This document shows, in pieces, positions 9,159 to 17,216 of a stretch of DNA of 64,000 nucleotides (position 1 is the first letter of the stretch; the number at the start of each line of letters is the position of its first letter). The position numbers were made by a program, and so were the translations under genes. The notes beneath the pieces were generated by a model. It had not been told where the DNA came from. It ran no database searches and saw nothing but the letters and a program-made list of their open reading frames with translations. Source of the DNA: Nodosilinea sp. FACHB-141 (lineage in GTDB: Bacteria; Cyanobacteriota; Cyanobacteriia; Phormidesmidales; Phormidesmidaceae); assembly GCF_014696135.1 (NCBI RefSeq), contig NZ_JACJPP010000011.1, positions 558,001-622,000 on the forward strand. The letters are read 5' to 3'.

Positions 9159-11759
9159 GTGATGTTGTTAAAGCGCCTGGAACCCTTGCTGAGCCGCAAG
9201 CGGGTAGCCATTGTTGAGGCGTGTGTTATTGGGCTGGTGTCGGGGCTAGCAGCGGTGCTGCTCAAGCAGGGGGTCGAGCTGCTTACCTTCTGGCGCACCT
9301 CCAGCACCCTACCGTTGTGGCTGGCGCTACCCACGATTGGTTTGGTGGGCGGCTGTCTGTCAGGCTGGTTGGTTGAACGGCTGGCTCCGGAGGCGTCGGG
9401 CAGTGGTATTCCTCAAGTTAAAGCAGCGCTTGGCTTCGCCAAAATTCCGCTAAACCTGCGCGTGGCGTTGGTGAAGCTGGTCAGCACTCTCTTGGCGCTG
9501 GGGTCAGGTCTTTCTCTAGGGCGGCAGGGACCAACGGTGCAAATTGGCGCCGGCCTAGCGGCGCAGCTGAGCCGTTGGGTGCCTACATCCCCTGAATATC
9601 GGCGACAGTTAATCTCCGCTGGCGCGGCTGCCGGTCTGGCGGCAGGCTTCAATGCCCCCATTGCTGGGGTGCTGTTCGTAGTTGAAGAGCTGCTACAAGA
9701 TTTTTCTGACCTCACCTTGGGCAGCGCTATTTTGGCGTCATTTATTGGGGCGGTAGTGTCGCGGCTGCTGGGGGGGCAGGGGCTCAATCTAACCATGGAT
9801 GCCCGGCAGATCAGCCTGTCGATGCACGATCTGCCCTTTCTCATCATTTTGGGCTTGATGGCTGGGTTGCTGGGGTCACTGTTCCGGCGGGGCATTTTTG
9901 GCAGTTTGGCGTTTTTTCGCCAATTTAAGGGTTTGGGATTGCCGGGGCGCATTGGCCTAGCGGGACTGATTACGGGGCTGGTGGGGGTATTCGTGCCGGT
10001 GGCGTCGATTGACAATACTGGGCTGCAAGAGTTTTTGGTGACCGGCTCGGCTGGGTGGCAGATGATTGCGATCGCCTTCGTCGCGAAGTTTTTGCTAACG
10101 CTACTGGCCTATGGGTCAGGGGCACCAGGGGGCATTTTTGCTCCCTCGCTAGTGCTGGGCGCAGCGTTGGGATGTTTGGTGAGCTTCTTTGCCCAGGGCG
10201 TCTACACCGGCTTTGGGGCCTGGCCCCCACCAGCTGATTTAGCTACCACCACTACCTACGCACTGACGGGCATGGGCGCTTTCTTTAGCGCAGTGACGGG
10301 GGTGCCAATAACGGCCATCGTGATCGTGTTTGAGATGACCGCCAACTTCAACCTGGTGCTGCCTCTGATGATCGGCTCAGGGGTCGCCTACCTGATTGCC
10401 GATCGCGCCAACGACGGCTCGATCTATAACCGCCTGCTCGCTCTCCAGGGCATTCACCTAGAGCCGGTGCCCCAAGCTAACAACCCCTGGGGCCACCTCA
10501 AGGCGGCAGATCTAATGCAGCGGCGGGTCGAAACCCTCTCTAGCCAGATGAGCTTACCCGAGGTGGTGCAAGCCTTTTCGCGATCGCACCATCGCGGCTT
10601 TCCGGTGCTCGAAGACGGTCGCTTGGTAGGCATCGTCACCCAGAGTGACCTGAGCGACTCCACTACCCAGGGGCTCGATGACGACGCTGCCCTGGCCAAT
10701 ATTATGACCCCCCACCCGGTCACTGTGGCCCCCGATGCCCCCCTGCCCCGAGTGCTGCATCTGCTCAACCGGCTCAAGCTCAGCCGCCTACCCGTCACCC
10801 AGGGCAATAAGCTAGTAGGCATCATCACCCGCGCCGACATCATTCGCGCCGAGTGTGACCAGGTCAGTGGCGATCAGCTCAAACTCGGCCCCCAGGCTGA
10901 GCCCTCCTATGTAGTGTTTCAGCAGCAGGCCCCCGCCACCGGCCAGGGACGACTGTTGCTGCCCCTGGCCGACCCGCGCACCGCGCCCGATTTGATCAAG
11001 ATTGCGGCGGCGATCGCCCATGGCTTGCACTACGAACTGGAGTGTATCCACGTCGTGCCTGTGCCCCGCAGCGTTGCCCCGGCTGAAGCCAAGGTTGACC
11101 TACAAGGGGTAGAGCCCCTGCGCCAGCTTGCCCTCTCCTACGCCGAAAACAGTGGGTTGTCGGTGCATTTTCAGGTACGGGCTGCCCACGAAATTGGCCG
11201 CACCCTGCTCGAAGTGATCAAAGAGCGCCATATTGACCTGGTGCTGATGGGCTGGCACCACCCTAGCCTCACCCCCGGTCGGGTGATCAGCGGCGTCGTC
11301 GACACCCTAATTCGCCAGGCCCCCTGCCAGGTAGTAGTAGTGCGCCCCGGCCGCAATCTCACCTTTAACCATTGGCTGATACCCACTGCGGGCGGCCCCA
11401 ATGCGCAGAGTGCTCAGGCCCTGCTGCCTGGCCTGCTCACCTTAGGCCACTCCCCCGAGGTTCAGCTTTGCACAATCTGCCACCCTGAAAAGGGCGAATG
11501 CCTCACCCTCCAGCATCTCTCTGAGATGGCTGACGGGCTAAAAGAAACCTTGCGCCGCCCAGTGTATACCCAGGTGCTGACCCATCCTTCAGTCTCGGAG
11601 GCGATCGTTGATATGGCAAATCTATGTCACAGCGACGCCATTTTACTCGGCGCTTCCCGCGAAAACTTGCTAAGCCAGGTCATTAAGGGCAATGTGCCGT
11701 TAGAAATTGCTCAAAATACTCAAATCACCGTCATCCTATTGCGTCAAGTCGAAGGCTAG
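9159..11759 (+). CDS. CLC-family chloride transport protein with CBS and universal-stress domains
   Basis: The 866-residue membrane protein has a CLC core (about 1-445), a CBS pair (about 455-570) and two C-terminal universal-stress-protein-like domains (about 600-866). Core motifs are GSGIP (81-85), GRQGPT (121-126), VVEEL (174-178), GAPGGIFAPS and SIYNRLL. The residue matching the E. coli gating glutamate (GREGP, Glu148) is Gln123. The proton glutamate position (Glu203) is kept as Glu177. In the E. coli protein, changing Glu148 to Gln removes proton coupling, so this one may be a passive chloride conductor. CBS and USP domains suggest control by adenine nucleotides or stress. Confidence 0.92.
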   Translation: MMLLKRLEPLLSRKRVAIVEACVIGLVSGLAAVLLKQGVELLTFWRTSSTLPLWLALPTIGLVGGCLSGWLVERLAPEASGSGIPQVKAALGFAKIPLNLRVALVKLVSTLLALGSGLSLGRQGPTVQIGAGLAAQLSRWVPTSPEYRRQLISAGAAAGLAAGFNAPIAGVLFVVEELLQDFSDLTLGSAILASFIGAVVSRLLGGQGLNLTMDARQISLSMHDLPFLIILGLMAGLLGSLFRRGIFGSLAFFRQFKGLGLPGRIGLAGLITGLVGVFVPVASIDNTGLQEFLVTGSAGWQMIAIAFVAKFLLTLLAYGSGAPGGIFAPSLVLGAALGCLVSFFAQGVYTGFGAWPPPADLATTTTYALTGMGAFFSAVTGVPITAIVIVFEMTANFNLVLPLMIGSGVAYLIADRANDGSIYNRLLALQGIHLEPVPQANNPWGHLKAADLMQRRVETLSSQMSLPEVVQAFSRSHHRGFPVLEDGRLVGIVTQSDLSDSTTQGLDDDAALANIMTPHPVTVAPDAPLPRVLHLLNRLKLSRLPVTQGNKLVGIITRADIIRAECDQVSGDQLKLGPQAEPSYVVFQQQAPATGQGRLLLPLADPRTAPDLIKIAAAIAHGLHYELECIHVVPVPRSVAPAEAKVDLQGVEPLRQLALSYAENSGLSVHFQVRAAHEIGRTLLEVIKERHIDLVLMGWHHPSLTPGRVISGVVDTLIRQAPCQVVVVRPGRNLTFNHWLIPTAGGPNAQSAQALLPGLLTLGHSPEVQLCTICHPEKGECLTLQHLSEMADGLKETLRRPVYTQVLTHPSVSEAIVDMANLCHSDAILLGASRENLLSQVIKGNVPLEIAQNTQITVILLRQVEG

Positions 11760-12147
11760 CGAGTTCCCTACGACCCAGCTTAGACGCAAAAGAGAAATTT
11801 AAGTTTCTTGACCAGAGAAAATTCTAGGTAAATCGCCCTAATCAATAACCATGCTTAAAGCTGAGATAAATCAGCACTGGTTGGGGAGCTATTTAGGCTT
11901 AACGCAACTCTATATCTCTAGGTAAAGCAAAAACACGTTTAGAATTGCACCCTGTGCCTAAGCCTGTTTTGCAGAATACATCTACCGAGTTTATGCGCGG
12001 CTCGCACGTCATCAGGCGATCGCGATTAAGGAAGCAGGGATAACTTCTACCGCAAGTGCACTACTAACTACTGGCTTAACCGCAAATTTTGTTTTTAAGC
12101 CTTACACAAGTTGGTATTCATCCACACCTACAAGGTAGATCCAGATT
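11760..12147 (+). other. Intergenic region upstream of a PTPA-CTERM gene (388 bp)
   Basis: No gene is visible. The segment must carry the promoter and leader of the gene at 12148. The last part includes AAGGTAGAT at 12131-12139; a similar AGGTAGAT lies in the leader of the related gene starting at 14578 (minus). This is too short to call a motif with confidence. Confidence 0.3.
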
Positions 12148-12780
12148 ATGAGTTTTAGAACTTTTGGCTTAGGCCTAAGTGCCGCTGCTGCCTTTTCCGC
12201 AGTAGCTGTTTTAGAGGCTCCAGTTCAGGCAGCAAGCATTACAAACCAAACCCTGAGCTTTACCGGCTCAGCCCGCCTAGAAACCCCAGATGCTGTTACT
12301 AGCCTACTAAACTTCTCAAGCTATGACAATACAACCGCGGGAACTGTAACTCTCGCAGACGCCAGTGCTGATGTTTTTGGTGCTGCAGGTTCATCTTTCA
12401 GCCTAGGCGACCTATCGCTAACAAAAACCAACGCCACCACTTGGGAGTTGACGCCTGGGTCCACCAACAGTTGGCTAACAGGGTTGGCCGACGGCATTGG
12501 GTTTACCCTTGAGCAGTTTATACTCGAGCAAGTCTCTGTAACTGCTGGGCCTGCTACCATACCCCTTTACGTAGCCTTTGTTTCGGGCTTCTTTACGCCG
12601 TCTGGCCTGGCTGGCAGTGGTGCACTAACCGCCCAAGGCAGCCTGGTGTTTAATAGTGGTTCGTCGTTCTCAGCTGACATTACCGCAGTACCAACTCCGG
12701 CGTTGTTGCCTGGGTTAGTTGGTCTGGGTGCTATGGCGCTCCGTAAGCGATCGCAAGACAGTTTTGAGGAAGAAGCTTAA
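12148..12780 (+). CDS. Secreted PTPA-CTERM surface protein (exosortase substrate), copy 1
   Basis: The protein has 210 residues: a signal peptide (about 1-29, ending APVQAAS), a Thr/Ser/Ala-rich beta-type middle part with no recognised domain, and a C-terminal sorting signal. That signal is VPTPALLPGLVGLGAMAL followed by the basic stop-transfer RKR and then an acidic tail SFEEEA. The tripartite motif-helix-basic layout is that of exosortase substrates, here the PTPA variant. The likely processing enzyme is encoded at 39907. It has the same length and plan as the convergent protein at 13946. A strong terminator follows. Confidence 0.85.
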   Translation: MSFRTFGLGLSAAAAFSAVAVLEAPVQAASITNQTLSFTGSARLETPDAVTSLLNFSSYDNTTAGTVTLADASADVFGAAGSSFSLGDLSLTKTNATTWELTPGSTNSWLTGLADGIGFTLEQFILEQVSVTAGPATIPLYVAFVSGFFTPSGLAGSGALTAQGSLVFNSGSSFSADITAVPTPALLPGLVGLGAMALRKRSQDSFEEEA

Positions 12781-12820
12781 TGTCAGTGATTCTCTTGCTT
12801 CACGCCTAAGAAGCTAATTG

Positions 12821-12852
12821 ATAAAGCTCTGGATTTAATTCCAGAGCTTTAT
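12821..12852 (+). terminator. Rho-independent-type terminator after PTPA-CTERM copy 1
   Basis: A perfect 13-bp stem, ATAAAGCTCTGGA (12821-12833) with TCCAGAGCTTTAT (12840-12852) and a six-base loop, lies 40 bases after the stop. There is no long T-tract, but the stem is strong and well placed. Confidence 0.75.
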
Positions 12853-12975
12853 TATGAATAAGCAGAGTGAAAATTCGGCTCCAGGACCGTGCCACTTTTT
12901 ATAGATGCCTTTAGCCTTTTGTAAAGTAGGGGGTAGCAAAACGGAGGAATTTTGACTAATCGTCAGCACTACAAG

Positions 12976-13771
12976 TATAGCTATAGCCATGAGGGTTAAA
13001 GCATAGACTAGGAGCATTGCCCTCTGAACCTCAGTACCATGCCTAAGCCCTACAGCCATGATTTGCGCCAAAAGGTCATTGATGCCATCGAACTCGACGG
13101 GATGAAGAAGTGTGAGACCAGCCTCGTGTTTCAGGTCAGCCGTAACACTATCGACTTGTGACTAAAGCGCAAAGCCGCCACGGGCAGCCTAGTTAACTGG
13201 ACGCGTAAAAAAGACCTATGGCTACACCCAGCGGGATGACGAAAAACGACACGCCTTCATAGCTCAAGCTCCAGAGCCTCGGGCCTCACACTTGGTCTAC
13301 GTTGATGAGTCGGGGATGGATGAGCGTGACCTACGGTTATGGCTATGCGCCTGCTGGAAACCGGTGCTATGACCTCAAATCGGGACGGCGGCAAGGGCAC
13401 GTCAATATGATTGCCGGATATTGAGGGCATCAACTCATCGCCCCGTTCACAGTAGAAGGGCCGTGTAACCGGACCGTTTTTGAGATGTGGTTGGAAACCT
13501 ACTTAATCCCAGCGTTACAGCCTGGGGATTGGATTGTGCTCGATAACGCCACCTTTCACCACGGAGAACGGATTGCTCAGTTGCTGGAGGCGGCAGGCTG
13601 TCGGGTGCTTTACCTGCCGCCCTACTCCCCTGACCTCAACCGAATTGAGAAGTGCTGGGGTTGGTTAAAAAGCCGGATTCGCAAAAGCTTACCCAATGCC
13701 GATGGTTTGCGGGCTGCTATAGAAACGGTGCTGAAGCAGGCAGCGTCCTAACTCAGTTGGCTATAGCTATA
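12976..13771 (+). mobile_element. Decayed IS630-type insertion sequence with terminal inverted repeats
   Basis: Matching ends TATAGCTATAGCCA (12976-12989) and TGGCTATAGCTATA (13758-13771) are perfect 14-bp inverted repeats, with TA at the outer edges as expected for the TA-targeting IS630/Tc1 group. They enclose a transposase reading frame broken by stops and frameshifts. The element is about 0.8 kb, short for an intact member, so internal sequence has been lost. It sits between two convergent PTPA-CTERM paralogues, in their shared downstream region, where insertion would do little harm. Confidence 0.8.
13039..13751 (+). pseudogene. IS630-family transposase remnant
   Basis: The N-terminal part starts with ATG at 13039 (MPKPYSHDLRQKVIDAIELD), a helix-turn-helix opening typical of IS630 transposases, and stops at a TGA after NTIDL. 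Downstream pieces resume in other frames: VYVDESGMDE in the catalytic core, then a longer piece from 13485. That last piece includes WIVLDNATFHHG and LPPYSPDLNRIEKCWGWLKSRIR, which carry the second Asp and the final Glu of the DDE triad. Several stops and frame changes mean it cannot make active transposase, although an intact relative elsewhere could act on its ends. Confidence 0.88.
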
Positions 13772-13835
13772 AATGCGAATTGATCAAACTCAACGCAAGA
13801 GAATAGTCTGCAAGATGCAAACAGCTACAATCAAT

Positions 13836-13858
13836 AAAAAGCCGCCTTTATAGGCGAC
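13836..13858 (-). terminator. Terminator for the minus-strand PTPA-CTERM gene
   Basis: Read on the minus strand, GTCGCC and GGCGGC form a six-pair stem (one G-U) around TATAAA, followed by TTTTT. It lies about 90 bases beyond the stop of the gene at 13946-14578, in the right orientation. Confidence 0.6.
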
Positions 13859-13945
13859 TTATATTGCAAGCGGCCTATTAAAGGCTAAAGGGCTAGTGCA
13901 CCAGCTGATGCTTTTGGCCGACAGCCAGTGCGCTAGCCTTAAAAA

Positions 13946-14578
13946 CTAGGCGTTTTCTTCAGCTTCTTCATTTTTACGACGCAGCGCTGCTACGCCTAGA
14001 CCAATTAGGCCAGGCAGAAGAGCGGGGGTAGGAACTTCCTCAATATCAAATGAGTAGCTCGAACCATTTGATGCCTTGACAAAGTCAACGTCATTAAGAG
14101 GGTCAAATTCACCAAAAGCGGGTAAGGCTGTATCTTGGAATTGACCCTCAACATTAGCCATCCAGTCACTATTTGTTTTGACTAGCCTAAAGACAGATAA
14201 GCTGAAGCCTAATGTGTCGACAGTAATGAAGTTGGGTAAGGTTGACCCTGTATATTCCCAAACATCACCACCCTGGCTAGTTAGAGTAATATCCTTTAGC
14301 GTCGCCACACGATTAATCAAATTCTCAAACCTACCGCTGCTAGACGTTGTTATACTAGCTAAACCAGTAGGTGTACCGTATCCCTTATTTCCATTAGTCG
14401 TAAGATCTCGGAAATCAAGCTTACCAGTCTTAGTATCAAATTTGGCTCTTCCAGATAAAGCTAAGGTATTCTCTCCGGTTAGAGTAAATGCTTGAGCTGA
14501 GGAAGAAAAGGCTGTAATTCCTACCACAGTGCTGAGCACCACGGTAGCGCTCATCACTGAAACTGCTTTGAGGTTCAT
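13946..14578 (-). CDS. Secreted PTPA-CTERM surface protein (exosortase substrate), copy 2
   Basis: The protein has 210 residues, a signal peptide (about 1-30, ending SSSAQAF), a beta-type body starting TLTGENTLALSGRAKF, and the C-terminal signal VPTPALLPGLIGLGVAAL-RRK followed by an acidic tail NEEAEENA. It matches copy 1 in exact length, signal placement and the ALSGRAKF / SFTGSARL opening of the mature part, so the two appear paralogous although divergent. Likely cleaved or anchored by the exosortase at 39907. It points towards copy 1, with the IS630 remnant between them. Confidence 0.85.
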   Translation of the reverse strand: MNLKAVSVMSATVVLSTVVGITAFSSSAQAFTLTGENTLALSGRAKFDTKTGKLDFRDLTTNGNKGYGTPTGLASITTSSSGRFENLINRVATLKDITLTSQGGDVWEYTGSTLPNFITVDTLGFSLSVFRLVKTNSDWMANVEGQFQDTALPAFGEFDPLNDVDFVKASNGSSYSFDIEEVPTPALLPGLIGLGVAALRRKNEEAEENA

Positions 14579-14924
14579 GGAAATCTTCTCCGAAAAATCT
14601 TGTACTTTGAAGGGACACTGCTATCTACCTATTTGAATGCTGTACCTACGGCCATTGCTTCCAGCATTGGAAACATCAGACGTAAGTCTAGAGCACTTAT
14701 GTTGGCAGACATAACCAAGAGAATAGGTAGTAATACAATTGAAATTCGGTAGATTTCCCTGGGTCTGCACATTCACCCTGTCGTGCGCATTTCTGTATCT
14801 ATTTTAATCCGCAAATTTATTAGAACAACCTATCACTTACCATCAAACAGATCTCTTCAAAAATTACAGGAGTAGATGAAGGTCGTGTGTTGTGAGGGAT
14901 ATGGCTCAGTCTACAAGTAAAGAT
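14579..14924. other. Intergenic region (346 bp)
   Basis: Promoter and leader of the minus-strand PTPA-CTERM gene should lie here, as well as the end of the polysaccharide co-polymerase transcript, because both genes lie on the minus strand. I see no gene, strong hairpin or repeat. Confidence 0.3.
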
Positions 14925-17108
14925 TTAAGCTGTTAACAAAGCTAGCTTAGATGAAGCTTCTTTAGCGATCAGACCAATCAGCGGAATTTTAGAGATCCAA
15001 AGTTTTTCGAGCGCCTGCTCGAGCTGGGCGGACTTCACCGTACCCAGGTGCGATACCAGCACCATACCGCTGCTCTCTGCCGATAGAAGGGCAGCATCAG
15101 CATATTCTGCAAACGGTGGCGAATCGTAAATTACTAGGTCAAAGTAAGACTCGGTTTTGGTTACAAACTGCTTCATCTTTGTCGATGACAATAATCGAGC
15201 TGGATCAACATCTGTGGTGCCAGTAGTTAATACAAACAGGTTGGGTTCGGTGGGCGATCGCTTAATTACATTCTTAAGGTCAAGCTCGCCAGCCAAAATG
15301 TTGGCAAAGCCCTGCTGATTGGGTAACTCTAAAAAGTTATGCAGGTGTGGAAAGCGAAAATCAGCATCGATCAGCAGCACTCGGTTGCCCAGTTCAGCGG
15401 CGGCCCAGGCCAAATAAGCGGCGGTGGTTGAGTCAGCCAACTGGTTGTCGGCAGAGCTAATCACCAGTGATCTGAGCGGGCGATCGGCGTCGAGCCGCTG
15501 CAGATTGGCCACCAGCGATCGAAACGCCTCGCGATAGGCGTAGAGATCATCAATGGGCAAATCTCCCTTTTTAGGCCCTTGGCCATTCAACATCTCATCG
15601 ACGACCTGATATAGCGACAGCAAATGCTGCTCGTCATAACCCCGTTCAACCGCCCCATTGTGGGGAATCAACCCCAAAATCGGTACTGGCGTCACCCGCT
15701 TGAGATCGCGGGCGGTGTAGAGCACGTCCTTTTGAGAATCGAGGGCGAGGGCCAAGCCTACTCCGAGCAGCAGCCCGAGTAGCCCCCCCAGTACCAGGTT
15801 ATTTGACAGATTGGCAACATCGGTTGCCACTGTAGTAGGAGTAATCAGCTCCCAGGGTAGCTCTCGCTGGGCCGCTTCAATCTGTAGAGTTTCGCGGCGC
15901 TGTAGCAGCTGGCTCAAGTTGGTGTTAGCAATGGTCAACTCTCGATCTAGATCGGTAAACTCACGGGTTACCCCAGCCAGCTGGCCCACGTCTACATTGA
16001 GGCTGGCCAGCGTAGACGAAAGGGCCGCCTCTCGCGCCGCCAGCACTTCAATCTGGCCCATCAACTCCTGCTGGGCGTTGGCCCCTTCGCGAGCCATAAG
16101 CGCCAACAAATTTTGGCGCTGTTCTTGCAGCACCTGCATGTCGTCGCTGGTGCTGAGAAAAATTGTAGAAGCCTGGGCAATTTGGCTATCTAAGGTCAGT
16201 AGTTGCTCGACTAGAGTCTGATAGCGGCTATTGCTGCTAAGCACCGACGATACTGAAACGTCTTGGGGGCGATCGCTCAGCTGGCGTTCTAGCTCTTCGT
16301 AACGAGTCAGGTTTTCTTCTAGCTCAATCAGTACGGCCCGATACTCATTTTCAAAGTCAGCAATTTGACCAGATAGCTTGCTGCCTTCAGCCTCAGGGGT
16401 GATTAAATTAGAGCCCTGGCGCAGATTTTGCAGATTGCCTTGGAGCTCATCTACCCTTTTGCTAGCATCGGGTATTTTGTCGTCCAAAAATTTAAGCCCC
16501 TGCTGTAGGTCGCGCTGGCGCGAAGCCAGCCCGTAGTCTAGAAACGTTCGGGCAATTAAATTGGCTACATACTCTACATTTTGAGACGACGCTCCCCGGT
16601 ATGTTGCCCGAATAATTCTTGATTCTTTAGTTAGTTGCAGACCTAGTCGACTTTCAACTTGGCTATAGCAAATTTTATTTAACTCTTCTTCAGATAAGCC
16701 AGTTGAGGCCGCTTGGGCCGGAGGCACACAGCCCTCTATACCCTTGGCGCGCAGATCGGCTACTACCGGTTGCAGCACTCCAGGGCTGGTTAAGATTCTG
16801 GTTTGGTCCCCCAGGGTTAGTTCTGTCTCCTGCTGATTCACAGGCACCTCAGACAGCGAAGAGATCACCTCAGTTTCAGCGCTCTGGGGCTGAATCAAAA
16901 TTTCAAAGGCGGCGGAGTAAGACGGTGGGCTGAGGTAGGCCCGCAGACCTGCGGCCCCGGTCAGAGCGGTGGTTATGCTAGCAATTAAGAACAGTCTGCG
17001 CCTGAGAGTAGATAGCAAGCTGCCCAGATCTAGCCCGCCTTCTGAGCCAGAGTCGGCCCCCGCAGCCATGGGGAGCGTGGGCGAAGGTTGGAGAGTGTGA
17101 GCTTTCAT
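14925..17108 (-). CDS. Wzc-like polysaccharide co-polymerase with a degenerate tyrosine-kinase domain
   Basis: The 727-residue protein has a Wzz chain-length domain between two membrane helices (about 38-56 and 438-458) with long coiled coils between. A BY-kinase-like domain follows (about 520-727). The kinase domain keeps Walker A' (VLLIDADFRFPH, about 575) and Walker B (LVIYDSPPF, about 656). The Walker A loop, normally PGEGKST, reads SSADNQLADSTTAA (about 550-563) with no Gly-Lys. The usual Tyr-rich tail is missing: the end is KEASSKLALLTA. It probably controls chain length without kinase activity. It is followed on the minus strand only by the PTPA-CTERM gene at 13946 and preceded by the export protein at 17217. 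Confidence 0.9.
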   Translation of the reverse strand: MKAHTLQPSPTLPMAAGADSGSEGGLDLGSLLSTLRRRLFLIASITTALTGAAGLRAYLSPPSYSAAFEILIQPQSAETEVISSLSEVPVNQQETELTLGDQTRILTSPGVLQPVVADLRAKGIEGCVPPAQAASTGLSEEELNKICYSQVESRLGLQLTKESRIIRATYRGASSQNVEYVANLIARTFLDYGLASRQRDLQQGLKFLDDKIPDASKRVDELQGNLQNLRQGSNLITPEAEGSKLSGQIADFENEYRAVLIELEENLTRYEELERQLSDRPQDVSVSSVLSSNSRYQTLVEQLLTLDSQIAQASTIFLSTSDDMQVLQEQRQNLLALMAREGANAQQELMGQIEVLAAREAALSSTLASLNVDVGQLAGVTREFTDLDRELTIANTNLSQLLQRRETLQIEAAQRELPWELITPTTVATDVANLSNNLVLGGLLGLLLGVGLALALDSQKDVLYTARDLKRVTPVPILGLIPHNGAVERGYDEQHLLSLYQVVDEMLNGQGPKKGDLPIDDLYAYREAFRSLVANLQRLDADRPLRSLVISSADNQLADSTTAAYLAWAAAELGNRVLLIDADFRFPHLHNFLELPNQQGFANILAGELDLKNVIKRSPTEPNLFVLTTGTTDVDPARLLSSTKMKQFVTKTESYFDLVIYDSPPFAEYADAALLSAESSGMVLVSHLGTVKSAQLEQALEKLWISKIPLIGLIAKEASSKLALLTA

Positions 17109-17216
17109 CCCTGATTCCTAAATAAATGGGGTTGTGGCGGTGAAGAGGTGCTCCAATCACAAAATGTGCGCTCCAGCAGAGGCAAGCACGCGATAAGCCG
17201 CGTCCTAAGGCCCCGA

